A stretch of 64,000 nt of DNA from Enterobacteriaceae bacterium LSJC7 (GTDB taxonomy: Bacteria > Pseudomonadota > Gammaproteobacteria > Enterobacterales > Enterobacteriaceae), in NCBI GenBank assembly GCA_000302695.1, contig AMFN01000003.1:372001-436000 (forward strand), read 5' to 3'. The notes below the pieces were generated by a model. It searched no databases and had not been told where the DNA came from. It saw only the letters and a program-made list of their open reading frames with translations. Positions within the stretch are counted from its first letter, which is position 1, and each line of letters begins with the position of its first letter. A program made the translations under genes and the position numbers. Below are positions 44,846 to 55,459 of this stretch, piece after piece.

Positions 44846-45946
44846 ATGTCAGCCAGTACCAAAAAAGTTATCGTCGGCATGTCCGGCGGCGTCGATTCTT
44901 CCGTTTCTGCGTATCTGCTGCAACAGCAGGGTTATCACGTGGAAGGCCTGTTCATGAAGAACTGGGAAGAAGATGACGGCGAGGAGTACTGCACTGCGGC
45001 AGCCGATCTGGCAGATGCGCAGGCGGTCTGCGATAAACTCGGCATTGAACTGCACACCGTAAACTTTGCCGCAGAATACTGGGACAACGTATTTGAGCAT
45101 TTTCTGGCTGAATATAAAGCCGGACGTACGCCCAATCCCGATATTCTGTGCAACAAAGAAATCAAATTTAAAGCCTTCCTGGAATTTGCTGCCGAAGACC
45201 TGGGCGCTGATTACATCGCCACCGGCCATTATGTGCGCCGCCAGGATGTGGATGGCAAAAGCCGCCTGCTGCGCGGGCTCGACGGCAACAAAGATCAAAG
45301 CTACTTCCTGTACACGCTCGGCCATGAACAAATTGCTCAGAGCCTGTTCCCGGTGGGTGAACTTGAGAAACCCGAAGTGCGTCGCATCGCCGAAGCGCTC
45401 GACCTTATCACCGCGAAGAAAAAAGACTCCACCGGCATCTGCTTTATTGGTGAGCGCAAGTTCCGTGAATTTCTGGGCCGCTACCTGCCTGCTCAACCGG
45501 GCAAAATCATCACTGTCGACGGTGAAGAGGTCGGCGAGCACCAGGGGCTGATGTATCACACGCTCGGCCAGCGTAAAGGGCTTGGCATTGGCGGTACCAA
45601 AGAAGGCAGCGAAGAGCCGTGGTATGTGGTTGATAAAGATGTTGAAAACAATATTCTGATAGTGGCACAGGGCCACGACCACCCACGGTTGATGTCCGTG
45701 GGTCTGGTCGCACGCCAGCTTCACTGGGTAGCCCGTGAGCCGCTGACGACTCCACTTCGCTGCACGGTAAAAACGCGCTATCGCCAGACTGATATCCCCT
45801 GCTCTGTTACGCCGGTAGATGACGACTGCATCGAGGTACGCTTTGATGAGCCGGTTGCCGCCGTCACGCCGGGACAGTCGGCGGTCTTTTACCTCGACGA
45901 GGTTTGCCTCGGCGGTGGAATTATTGAGCAGCGCATTGCGCTGTAA
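44846..45946 (+). CDS. mnmA: tRNA-specific 2-thiouridylase MnmA
   Basis: Installs sulfur at position 2 of wobble uridine 34 in Lys, Glu and Gln tRNAs. PP-loop SGGVDSS near residue 13; nucleophile Cys102 in [11 protein letters not shown] and the second catalytic cysteine in [13 protein letters not shown]. 366 residues from [10 protein letters not shown]. Cotranscribed with hflD, which starts 23 bases downstream. Confidence 0.98.
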   Translation: MSASTKKVIVGMSGGVDSSVSAYLLQQQGYHVEGLFMKNWEEDDGEEYCTAAADLADAQAVCDKLGIELHTVNFAAEYWDNVFEHFLAEYKAGRTPNPDILCNKEIKFKAFLEFAAEDLGADYIATGHYVRRQDVDGKSRLLRGLDGNKDQSYFLYTLGHEQIAQSLFPVGELEKPEVRRIAEALDLITAKKKDSTGICFIGERKFREFLGRYLPAQPGKIITVDGEEVGEHQGLMYHTLGQRKGLGIGGTKEGSEEPWYVVDKDVENNILIVAQGHDHPRLMSVGLVARQLHWVAREPLTTPLRCTVKTRYRQTDIPCSVTPVDDDCIEVRFDEPVAAVTPGQSAVFYLDEVCLGGGIIEQRIAL

Positions 45947-45969
45947 TTTGCACACAGGAAGGAGTTTGC

Positions 45970-46599
45970 GTGTCTAAAAACTATCACGATATTACGCTGG
46001 CGCTGGCTGGAGTCTGCCAGTCAGCGCGCCTGGTTCAGCAACTTGCGCACCAGGGGCACTGCGATTCGGATGCCCTGCACGTCTCGCTCAACAGCGTTAT
46101 CGACCTTAGCCCGGACTCCACCCTTGCTGTCTTTGGTGGCAGCGTCGCCAATCTCAAACTCGGCCTGGAAACGCTCTTAAGTGTGCTTAATGCGGGCCAG
46201 CGTCAGGGTCTGAGTGCCGAACTGACGCGCTACACGCTTAGCCTGATGGTCCTTGAACGTAAGCTTCACGCCAGTAAAGGCGCGCTTGATACGCTTGGTG
46301 AGCGCATCGCCGGGCTACAGCGCCAGCTCGACCATTTCGACCTTGAATCCGACACGCTCATGAATGCCATGGCCGGCATTTACGTCGATGTTATCAGCCC
46401 ACTGGGGCCGCGTATCCAGGTGACCGGCTCTCCTGCCGTGCTGCAAAGTTCACAGGTGCAGGCCAAAGTCCGCGCTACGCTGTTGGCCGGTATTCGCGCA
46501 GCGGTGCTGTGGCACCAGGTCGGTGGCGGGCGCCTGCAACTGATGTTTTCCCGTGGTCGCCTGTGCACGCAGGCCAAACAAATTCTTGCTCATTGTTAA
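45970..46599 (+). CDS. hflD: HflD, lysogenization regulator
   Basis: Peripheral inner-membrane protein that binds phage lambda CII and influences lysogeny in E. coli. [28 protein letters not shown] and the leucine-rich helices that follow match E. coli HflD. 209 residues with a GTG start preceded by AAGGAG. Sits between mnmA and purB, the conserved order. Confidence 0.95.
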   Translation: MSKNYHDITLALAGVCQSARLVQQLAHQGHCDSDALHVSLNSVIDLSPDSTLAVFGGSVANLKLGLETLLSVLNAGQRQGLSAELTRYTLSLMVLERKLHASKGALDTLGERIAGLQRQLDHFDLESDTLMNAMAGIYVDVISPLGPRIQVTGSPAVLQSSQVQAKVRATLLAGIRAAVLWHQVGGGRLQLMFSRGRLCTQAKQILAHC

Positions 46600-46613
46600 C
46601 CTCCCAGGAGTAA

Positions 46614-47987
<1,374 letters not shown>

Positions 47988-48003
47988 TCACTATTGTTCA
48001 TAT

Positions 48004-48027
48004 AGCCGGTCACTGACCGGCTTTTTT
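48004..48027 (+). terminator. Rho-independent terminator of purB
   Basis: AGCCGGTC / GACCGGCT, 3-base loop, six T, beginning 17 bases after the purB stop. Confidence 0.92.
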
Positions 48028-49292
48028 ATCATTGCTCTGCCCTTTTCACCTGTCTATGTCCATCATTCCATGCCTTTAACACCTTTACGATTAACATAGC
48101 CGTAGCCACACCCGCAAAGCACATGATAATGCCGGATTTGGCCCTGGTTTGTGTCTTAAGGTCAGCGATATACCGCAGCATAAAATAAAGCCGGCACGCT
48201 CCGCCGATGATTATTATCCTCGCAAATTTTAAGATAATTATCTAAAAGTCAGTGCAATGAACGCTCTGATATTCCATAGGGGCAAACAGGGAAATGACAT
48301 TTCCCCTGAAATGTACACGTCGCTTTATGTGGGTCGTTATTACACGGGCAAGCCAGTCGCGATTGCAACGCCTGCCACCATGACTGGCTATATGGATTAA
48401 TTTTATAAACGCTAAAAGGGTAATATTCGCGGTTGATAATAAATCCATTTTTAGATGTCTGGATAATATCGCCAGACCGCAAGAGCGGACTGGGGCTATA
48501 CCAGATGACCAGTCGCAGATTTTTCAGCGACTGTATATTCGAAAAAGCCGTACCCGTATAAGGACACACTAATGTTGAGTGAACCATCCAAATCATTACC
48601 AGCTTACCTCTTCCAATTACTCAGCAGTCCAGTTTTAGCACTGTGCCACCAGAAGCATGGCCACAAGCAGAAACCAACTGTAGTACAGGGTATTCAGACC
48701 AGCCAGTTAATGAAAATGAGGGTTGAACAAAACGCGTATCATAATGTTTGATTCAGCACTGTTTTAACACCATAGTGATATAGTTCACAGGTAAAGCCAT
48801 CAATGATGTGAATTATTTCTATCGTTCTTGATGCAAAAAAAAACCTTCCAAATTAGCGACTTTAAAAGTACAAGTGAAAATAAAATAATTTAAACTTCTG
48901 CCGTTAAATGTAACTCATCGGGAATACCTGGAAACATCTCAAAATATCTCCACCCTGGCTCAACACACCACTTCTGTCGCTTTACCAGGAATAATGAAGA
49001 CTATAATTTTATCTGTAAGAGCGCGCAGGCAGCGAGCTTGTTCATGGCAGGGAACATCATTACGGCTGGCAGCAGAATTATGATGGGTTTCGCCCGCATT
49101 CAGCGCCGGGTTATCAGATACCATCAGAGTTTACTGCGCGGTGGCATAGCAGGTAATAAAGCGATAAGCGAACCGATATGACTGACGGTGATATCTAATC
49201 CAGAGCAAGCCAGTCTGGGCGCAACACACAAAAAATAGCGCGGCGCCGTAGGATACTGTTTTATCGCACTGTCGTCTTAAAACGTCTTCAGG
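48028..49292. other. 1.3 kb A+T-rich gap before the biosynthetic cluster
   Basis: No convincing gene. A minus-strand 115-codon frame at 48249-48596 (Cys-rich C-terminus, CPCNNDPHKATC) has a poorly placed ribosome-binding site and no family I recognise. The E. coli neighbour phoPQ is not here. The stretch looks like decayed DNA or an island border; no direct repeats, tRNA or integrase are visible. Confidence 0.5.
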
Positions 49293-49628
49293 TCAGAATA
49301 CTTCCTGACCATTTTTTGCATGGTTAAACGTAGTTAACGGAATGGTCCCACCGCCCTCATTAGAAATACCCAGCACCAGAACTTCCGATTTTTCTGGCCC
49401 CATTTTTCTGGTCCCCAGGTTGATGACGCAGATAACCTGTACGCCCTCAAGCTCAGACGCCTGATAATTCGTGTATGCTCCGCAGGATATTTTTTTGCCT
49501 AACTCCTCACCGAAATCAATGGTCATCTTCCACGTAGGTTTGCTTGTCTTACTCTCTTCAACATGAATAATCGTACCGACTCGGATATCCAGAGAGGAAA
49601 AGCTGTCAAATGATGTTAACTCTTTCAT
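49293..49628 (-). CDS. CsaA-like tRNA-binding/chaperone domain protein
   Basis: 111-residue single OB-fold tRNA-binding domain. FSSLDIRVGTIIHVEES, LTIDFGEELGKK-like MTIDFGEELGKKIS and MGPEKSEVLVLGIS follow the CsaA pattern (RVGTI, TIDFGEE, GP..SEVLVLG) better than the YgjH pattern. CsaA in Bacillus is a Sec-associated chaperone; related domains bind tRNA. It lies 47 bases downstream of the ClpP-like gene in the same direction and is the last gene of the cluster, so it probably shares its transcript. Role in the cluster unknown. Confidence 0.78.
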   Translation of the reverse strand: MKELTSFDSFSSLDIRVGTIIHVEESKTSKPTWKMTIDFGEELGKKISCGAYTNYQASELEGVQVICVINLGTRKMGPEKSEVLVLGISNEGGGTIPLTTFNHAKNGQEVF

Positions 49629-49675
49629 AACGCTCCTTTATTAAAAATCTCATTAAAAGCCATACAAAGTATGGC

Positions 49676-50254
49676 TTACGTCAAATCTTTCTGACTTGTT
49701 ATCACTCTTGAAACCAGTCCATAATCGATGGCGCTTTTTGCTGGCATCCAGAAATCGCGCTCAATATCCTCTCTGACTTTTTCAAGAGGCTGCCCGGTCC
49801 CATTTGAAATTAATAACGCAATTCTCTCACGGATAAGAATAATCTCCTTAGCCTGGATTTCAATATCTGTCGCCTTACCGCCGATACCACCGCTGGGTTG
49901 ATGAATCAGAAAGCGCGTATTGGCTAAACAAAATCGACGCTCTTTGGGAACTGACAGAAACACATTCACTGCCGCACTGCCTACCCAACCGCTTCCTATC
50001 ATGTTTACTGGCGCTTCAATAAAGCGTATGACGTCATGAATCACGTCGCCAGATTCAACGTGCCCGCCCGGAGAACATAATAAAAAATTAATCGGCGCAG
50101 ATGACTCATCGGAAAGAGCCACAAGTTGTTTAACAATATTAAAAGCCAGGATATTATTTATTTCGCCAAACAAAAGAACCGTACGAGACTTGAACGCCTT
50201 TTCCTCTAAAAATGCATCATTCTGAGAAAAAGCTGCTTCCGTTTTTTCTGTCAT
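49676..50254 (-). CDS. Second ClpP-type peptidase, candidate self-resistance protein
   Basis: 192-residue ClpP peptidase, clearly a paralogue and not the housekeeping gene. Ser93 (GWVGSAAVNVF), His118 (RFLIHQPSGG) and Asp167 (IERDFWM) align with E. coli Ser97, His122 and Asp171 with a constant offset of four, and the preceding Arg needed for oligomer sensing is kept. GKATDIEIQAKEI and AIDYGLVSRVI complete the fold. The N-terminal axial-loop region differs strongly from E. coli. No clpX or clpA is adjacent. Its place at the end of a synthetase cluster suggests that it protects the producer from a ClpP inhibitor. A phage head-maturation protease is less likely, since no virion genes are near. 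Confidence 0.88.
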   Translation of the reverse strand: MTEKTEAAFSQNDAFLEEKAFKSRTVLLFGEINNILAFNIVKQLVALSDESSAPINFLLCSPGGHVESGDVIHDVIRFIEAPVNMIGSGWVGSAAVNVFLSVPKERRFCLANTRFLIHQPSGGIGGKATDIEIQAKEIILIRERIALLISNGTGQPLEKVREDIERDFWMPAKSAIDYGLVSRVITSQKDLT

Positions 50255-50335
50255 AGTTAACCTCAGTTCCTTAAATTGCTGTTCTGACCATGTGTAACAG
50301 TAAAAACTCGATAGTTGATACGCGTAATGCGTCCC

Positions 50336-51514
50336 TTATGAACGTCTGTTTTCAACCGGCTGACTACTGACAGATGAGTTAAAATTACGCGCTTCAGGTA
50401 TTAACGTCATTAACGCAAAGACAGCCAGGGCAGCACCAATCCATAAAGCGCCCGTTAATCCCAGGCCTATATCAATACCCACTCCTCCCAGCCAGGAGCC
50501 AACCATCACGCCTAACATAATGCATGCTGTATGTACCGAGTTTACCAGCATATTATTTTTGCCAACGCGCGCTCCTCGCGTAACCAGCGCTGGATTCATT
50601 GATACGCCGGTTAATCCAATGATGATTAATGCTGTTATAGCGACCGCCTGGCTATGCCCCCACATGGCAAATGTCACCATCGCAGCGATCGTCAAGAGTA
50701 GCCCTACAAAAATAACGCGGATGGTGTACTTATCTGCCAGCCGCCCAACGATATTGTTACCCACGAGGGTAGCCAGCCCATAAATAACCAGAAGAACGGG
50801 TACAGAGGCAGGTGAAAAGCCGCTGATAGTCGTGAGGATTGGGACGAAATAGGTAAAGCCCGCGAAAGTGGCACCAATTAGCAAGAGGCTCGTGGCATAA
50901 ATTCCCCATAGCTTTTTGCTTTTAAAAGCGAGTAATTCAGTACGTAATGTTGATTGTTCCGCAGGCGCCGGCAATGAAGGCATCATTTTGATGACCAGTA
51001 ACCCCACAACGAAAGCAATCAAGGCAACAGCAAAAAAGCTGACTCGCCAGCCAAACCACTCTCCTAATAATGTTGCTCCAGGTAAACCGAACACCGTTCC
51101 AACCATTAATCCGCCCAAAACCATTGAAGCGGCCCGGGCAAAAAATTTCTGCTCAACAATTTCGGCGCAGGTCGTTAATGCCACACCAAAAAAAGCCGCA
51201 GCGGAAACACCAGTGATAACACGAGCGACAACCATACTGGTATATCCCTGCGCCAGGGCGCCGATAATCTGCCCCACGACAAATACCGTAATAAGAAAAA
51301 GTAACGCATTCTTTCTGGATAGTCTGAGCAAGCCCACGGTCAACAGCGGCCCACCAATCGCCATCGTTCCGGCATAAATCGTTACCAGGTAACCAATTGC
51401 CGATAGCGATACACCGAAGTCTGCTGACAACTGCGGCATTAATCCCGCTACCATATACTCACTGGTGGTAAGAGCAAAAACACCAGCACCAAGCAAATAA
51501 ACTATAAAAGGCAT
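50336..51514 (-). CDS. MFS exporter, drug:H+ antiporter type
   Basis: Twelve-segment major facilitator protein of the DHA1 group, 392 residues from MPFIVYLLGAGVFALTTSEYM. The ALTTSEYMVAGLMP opening and GLPGATLLGEWFGWR motif are typical of AraJ/Cml/NepI-type exporters. Cytosolic tail (FNSSVSSQPVENRRS) after segment twelve. It sits between the methyltransferase and the ClpP paralogue, so export of the cluster product is the likely role. An upstream in-frame ATG would add 35 unconserved residues; the ribosome-binding site is weak for either. Confidence 0.88.
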   Translation of the reverse strand: MPFIVYLLGAGVFALTTSEYMVAGLMPQLSADFGVSLSAIGYLVTIYAGTMAIGGPLLTVGLLRLSRKNALLFLITVFVVGQIIGALAQGYTSMVVARVITGVSAAAFFGVALTTCAEIVEQKFFARAASMVLGGLMVGTVFGLPGATLLGEWFGWRVSFFAVALIAFVVGLLVIKMMPSLPAPAEQSTLRTELLAFKSKKLWGIYATSLLLIGATFAGFTYFVPILTTISGFSPASVPVLLVIYGLATLVGNNIVGRLADKYTIRVIFVGLLLTIAAMVTFAMWGHSQAVAITALIIIGLTGVSMNPALVTRGARVGKNNMLVNSVHTACIMLGVMVGSWLGGVGIDIGLGLTGALWIGAALAVFALMTLIPEARNFNSSVSSQPVENRRS

Positions 51515-51654
51515 ATTTGAAGGACCCCAAACCGTTTTTTGGTAAAAAAAATACGCTGCAAAATCAGATGGCAAGCAATATTTTCCAGAAACTCCCTTTT
51601 CCCTGCTTTTTATAATCAAACAATTTACTACTTATAATTAAATGTTCTGGTTAG

Positions 51655-52410
51655 TCATCTGATTCTTTCATTAATGTGACTTTCATTACATTTTACTGTG
51701 GCACAATAAGCGATGCCATTTTCACTTGTCCTGACAATTGAAAACCCACATCTTTCCAAAAGCGTGTGAAAGGATGCGCGGGAGTATGAACGTGAATAAA
51801 ATTCCCCGGCACCTGTAAAGGCCACGCCATCGTCAAGGCCGTGTCTTTCTAACAGCTGTACGCCGCAGCGCTGGTAGTAATCATGCCTTACCCGGGTTGC
51901 TTCAGCACTATTATTGAAGACACATATCACCGCGGTTACATCTAATATTGCTAACTGCTTTAATAGCTGTTCTGGATCGCGAAAATTACCAATCAGGTTA
52001 AAGGGTAGTAGGTAAAGCGATTTTTGTCCATCTTCTTTCTGGCCCACAGATGTATGATTTAACACGTCGCCAATAATTGTCTTAGCACGATCTGCAATAC
52101 CTTCACGCTCAATTCGTGTACGCAATAAATGAATGGCGCGAGAGTTTAAATCGATCCCCTGATAACGCTTGTTTAAAATTCGTGCAATTTCTAATGCTCT
52201 GCCATCATAGCAACCCAGCTCCACCAATACATCACAATGGAAATAGAGCATCGCTTCATAAGTTATTAATATTTCCATTTGCAATAATGGTAGAATTTCA
52301 TCCGGGAAATTAGCCAGTGTCATAATGGTTGTAGCACCTGAATCCCTTTCATAGAAAACAGACTTAGATTGCTTCTTCTCTTCGATTCCGACATTCCAAT
52401 TCTGACTCAT
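51655..52410 (-). CDS. SAM-dependent methyltransferase
   Basis: 251-residue class I methyltransferase. Motif I is CDVLVELGCYDGRALEIA (about residues 59-76), followed by YQGIDLNSRAI carrying the acidic residue that holds the ribose, and AKTIIGDVLNH. No relation to a specific O-, N- or C-methyltransferase group is evident. Same direction as the cluster; 132 bases separate it from the ACP gene, so it may have an additional promoter. Likely a tailoring enzyme. Confidence 0.82.
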   Translation of the reverse strand: MSQNWNVGIEEKKQSKSVFYERDSGATTIMTLANFPDEILPLLQMEILITYEAMLYFHCDVLVELGCYDGRALEIARILNKRYQGIDLNSRAIHLLRTRIEREGIADRAKTIIGDVLNHTSVGQKEDGQKSLYLLPFNLIGNFRDPEQLLKQLAILDVTAVICVFNNSAEATRVRHDYYQRCGVQLLERHGLDDGVAFTGAGEFYSRSYSRASFHTLLERCGFSIVRTSENGIAYCATVKCNESHINERIR

Positions 52411-52542
52411 AATGATTTCCAGTATTAATCGAGTTTTGCTGTAGAAATTCTTAGGCGCTAACTATTTTATTCGCCAGCAGTAATACAATAAATATTTCAC
52501 CAACGTTGAAGGTAGCTGGTGCTCAGACAATCGCTTAATGAT

Positions 52543-52782
52543 TCAAGACACCTGGCGCTTTTTAACTAACTCGACCAGTTCATCTACTGTCTCAACCAAA
52601 TCCAGTTCCTCATCTACCTCATCAACGCCAAACTCTTTACGCAGCTTGAGCGACAATTCCAGAAGTACCAGTGAGTCAAAGTTGAGTGCCTCCAGTTTGG
52701 TATCAGACTTGATTCTGTCTGCATCGACATCGCTAAGTGTGCTGAGGATGGCTATCAGACGGCTTTCAATATTTTCAGACAT
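52543..52782 (-). CDS. Stand-alone acyl carrier protein
   Basis: 79 residues, acidic, four-helix ACP. The phosphopantetheine site is Ser37 in ALNFDSLVLLEL; the usual LGxDSL reads LNFDSL, so glycine is replaced by asparagine two residues before Asp. ELDLVETVDELVELV is the normal last helix. Directly downstream (11 bases) of the KAS III gene, with which it probably works. Confidence 0.9.
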   Translation of the reverse strand: MSENIESRLIAILSTLSDVDADRIKSDTKLEALNFDSLVLLELSLKLRKEFGVDEVDEELDLVETVDELVELVKKRQVS

Positions 52783-52793
52783 AGACTTTCCTT

Positions 52794-53789
52794 TTATCTT
52801 GATGAGTTGCTGATATCAGGCCAGCGTAAAGCGACAGACCCCCACGTAAGCCCGGCACCGAAAGCGGTAAGAACCACATTATCGCCAGCATGGAGTTGCC
52901 CATGCTTAACGCCATGGGAGAGTGCCAACGGTATTGATGCTGCAACCGTATTACCCACCTCAGAGATGTTGCTCACTACACGGTCTGGCTCCACGTCCAG
53001 CTGATCGGCAACGGCAGCCATAATCCGAATATTCGCCTGGTGCGGCACAAGCCGGTGAATATCTGAGGAGTTCCAGCCAATTTTTCCGATGACGCGTTTT
53101 ACGGAATTGGTCATGTGGGTAACGGCCTGGCTAAAAACAGCCTTTCCATTCATATGAAAATAATAAGACTCAGGCATATTTTCTTTTGCTATACGCGGCA
53201 TATTTGGGGTAAAGAGCAGATCCGCCTGAGAACCATCACTGCCAAGATCGAATGCCAGTAATGCACCCGGTTCGCTAATCTCACCCGCGCGCAAAACAAC
53301 CGCGCCAGCACCATCACCAAAAATCGCGCGGGTTGTGCGGTCCTGAGGGTCCAGCGTCTGGCTGAACGTATCTGCACCAATGAGCAAAACATTATTCACA
53401 ATGCCCGACGTAATCAGGCCACTGGCAACCGATAGCCCATAAATAAAGCCGGAACAGACCGCGGATAGGTCAAAAGCAACGGCCCCGGTAAGACCAAGCC
53501 TGGAGGCTATCTGCGGCGCGGTTGCCGGGCAGGCAAAGTCTGGCGTAGCGGTGGCAAGAATAACGGCATCAATCTGTTTAATGCCTGCCGACGATAAGGC
53601 GCGAGCCGCTGCTTTAAGACCAAGTTTGCCAGTAGTCACACTGGCATCAACAACATGCCGGGTCTGAATACCTGTCCGGCTCAGTATCCAGTCGTCCGTG
53701 GTATCCAGTGCCTCAGCCAACTGCGCGTTAGTAATAACACTATCTGGCAAGCTGGTGCCCAGGCCTGAAAGTACCGTAGCACGTGTCAT
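52794..53789 (-). CDS. 3-oxoacyl-ACP synthase III (KAS III, FabH-like)
   Basis: Condenses an acyl-CoA starter with malonyl-ACP or a related donor. Catalytic Cys112 (SAVCSGFIYGL), His250 (LVPHQANIRI) and Asn280 (SEVGNTVAASIP) are all present, in the order and spacing of FabH. 331 residues. This copy lies outside the fab operon, paired with its own ACP, so it probably supplies or extends the acyl part of the cluster product. Starts three bases after the SnoaL-like gene. Confidence 0.92.
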   Translation of the reverse strand: MTRATVLSGLGTSLPDSVITNAQLAEALDTTDDWILSRTGIQTRHVVDASVTTGKLGLKAAARALSSAGIKQIDAVILATATPDFACPATAPQIASRLGLTGAVAFDLSAVCSGFIYGLSVASGLITSGIVNNVLLIGADTFSQTLDPQDRTTRAIFGDGAGAVVLRAGEISEPGALLAFDLGSDGSQADLLFTPNMPRIAKENMPESYYFHMNGKAVFSQAVTHMTNSVKRVIGKIGWNSSDIHRLVPHQANIRIMAAVADQLDVEPDRVVSNISEVGNTVAASIPLALSHGVKHGQLHAGDNVVLTAFGAGLTWGSVALRWPDISNSSR

Positions 53790-53792
53790 TAT

Positions 53793-54218
53793 TTATCCCC
53801 TCTGTACAATTTTGGCCGCGGCTTCAATACCCCCCAGGGCTTCAAGATGACGCAGTGGATTCCAGAAATCACGGTAGCGCATAATCTGGTTATCTTTGGC
53901 CCAGATCACGGAGATATAGTCCTGAGAAAGCACCCCTCCGGTTACGATAGCTCGGCCATCGCCATGAAACTCACCGATAGCCATATCAGGATTGGCTGTT
54001 TCGTAGAAACTGACCTGGCTAAATTTGACGGTGAGATGTTCAGGAAATATTTGCATGTGCTCCCAGATAGCATCCCGACCTTCGAAGCGTGTTTTCCAGC
54101 CCGGTGGGGCATAAGGAAACTCCAGCACACCATCAGGATGAAACAGGTCGCACCACCCCCTGGCATCCCCTACTTCGAGTAATTGCAAGCTGCGCACGAG
54201 AAGTTCTTTCGCATTCAT
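53793..54218 (-). CDS. SnoaL-like (NTF2-fold) protein
   Basis: 141-residue single-domain protein of the NTF2/SnoaL fold: LFHPDGVLEFPYAPPGW, GRDAIWEHM, and the strand pair ISVIWAKDNQIMRYRDFWNPLRH. Members act as cyclases, isomerases, dehydratases or accessory binding proteins in secondary metabolism. No conserved catalytic residue can be assigned here. Fourteen bases after the P450 gene. Confidence 0.85.
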   Translation of the reverse strand: MNAKELLVRSLQLLEVGDARGWCDLFHPDGVLEFPYAPPGWKTRFEGRDAIWEHMQIFPEHLTVKFSQVSFYETANPDMAIGEFHGDGRAIVTGGVLSQDYISVIWAKDNQIMRYRDFWNPLRHLEALGGIEAAAKIVQRG

Positions 54219-54232
54219 ATTTCACTCCTTTA

Positions 54233-55459
54233 TCAGTGAGGTGCCTGAGCCAGCTCAGGCTGACCTGGCAATACCGGCACACTCATTAATGCCCGAAGGA
54301 AGGTAATGGGCAGCCACTGCAATTCGTTGTGAGGTACGGCCAGGGCCAGATTGGGGAAACGACGCAGCAACCTGCCTATTGCAATGCGGCTTTCAAGGCG
54401 CGCCAGTGATGCACCAATACACTGATGCTCGCCATAGCCATAACCGAGATGGCCGCTGGCATTACGGGTCAGATCCAGACTATCCGGGTTATCAAACCGG
54501 TCAGCGTCATGATTCGCGGTGAGGTTAGAAACCAACACATACTCCCCAGCCGGGATAGTGACATCGCCTAAATCCACGTCCTCAACGGTGAAGCGCAACA
54601 TGGATGCCCGAACCGGGCTGTCGTAACGCACTATCTCTTCGAGTGCGCCAGGCAGCAGTTCTGGCTGGTTTCGCAACAGGGAAAGCTGCTCGGGGTTGCA
54701 CAGAAGCGTGACGATGGCGTTGCCAATCATGTTCATCGTAGTCTCGAAGCCGCTCATCATCATCAGATGCGCCATAGAAACGAGTTGCGATTCAGTCAAT
54801 TGCTTCATTTCATCTGCGGCCTGAACGAGGCCGGTGAAGACATCATCCGCAGGATGAGCGCGTTTAGCCTCCAGCAGTTTTTTGATGTAATCAGCCTGTT
54901 CATTTGCCAGTGCATTTGCCTCACTGACAGGTAATAACTGCGACTGCCTCTCCCACGACAGGCGGGCGTGGTTGCGTTCGGCTTCCGGTATCCCCAACAG
55001 CTCAAATATGACGGCGATAGTCAGCGGAACGGCAAAGTCAGCCATCAGGTCGGCCTTTTCCTGTGTGGCCACGGTGTCTAATAATTCTTCTGTGACCTGT
55101 TCAATGTAAGGCTCCAACTTTTTTATCTGATTTGCAGTGAAGGCGTGACTGACCAGGTCACGCATTGTCGTGTGCTCGGGGGCATCAGCATTCAGCATGT
55201 GTTGGCTGAGTGATGCGCCTGTTTGCGGGCAATTCATCCCTGTCCTGCGAGTGTAAAGTTTCGCCGCTTCCTGGGCGTTTCGCCGTACGCCCGGGTGTGA
55301 CAACACCGTTTTGGCATCACGGTAGCGAGTGACTACCCAAACCGGATGCGTGGGAGCCAGATGAGCAGGACGAGGCGAACCATCAACTTGCAAACCGTCA
55401 TAAAGTGAATGTAACGGCGAAATAAGCTCTTCTCCCAACCTGAGTTTACGATCAGACAT
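54233..55459 (-). CDS. Cytochrome P450
   Basis: 408-residue bacterial class I P450. The heme-binding loop GYGYGEHQCIGASLAR has the axial cysteine, with Tyr in place of the usual Phe; ExxR is in EEIVRYDSPV; the I-helix oxygen-activation motif is MSGFETTMN, with Ser for the usual Ala. It needs a ferredoxin and reductase, none of which is adjacent. Start MSDRKLRLGE is chosen: its ATG overlaps the SDR stop by eight bases, and upstream residues do not match the family. Likely hydroxylates or desaturates the product. Confidence 0.93.
   Translation of the reverse strand: MSDRKLRLGEELISPLHSLYDGLQVDGSPRPAHLAPTHPVWVVTRYRDAKTVLSHPGVRRNAQEAAKLYTRRTGMNCPQTGASLSQHMLNADAPEHTTMRDLVSHAFTANQIKKLEPYIEQVTEELLDTVATQEKADLMADFAVPLTIAVIFELLGIPEAERNHARLSWERQSQLLPVSEANALANEQADYIKKLLEAKRAHPADDVFTGLVQAADEMKQLTESQLVSMAHLMMMSGFETTMNMIGNAIVTLLCNPEQLSLLRNQPELLPGALEEIVRYDSPVRASMLRFTVEDVDLGDVTIPAGEYVLVSNLTANHDADRFDNPDSLDLTRNASGHLGYGYGEHQCIGASLARLESRIAIGRLLRRFPNLALAVPHNELQWLPITFLRALMSVPVLPGQPELAQAPH

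Noticed and set aside
44849-45955. Minus-strand open frame of 368 codons opposite mnmA
   Set aside because: Complete overlap with a highly conserved gene; composition is that of an antisense shadow.
48249-48596. Minus-strand 115-codon frame in the gap after purB
   Set aside because: Cys-rich tail is curious, but the Shine-Dalgarno is 14 bases away and no family is recognisable; not called as a gene.
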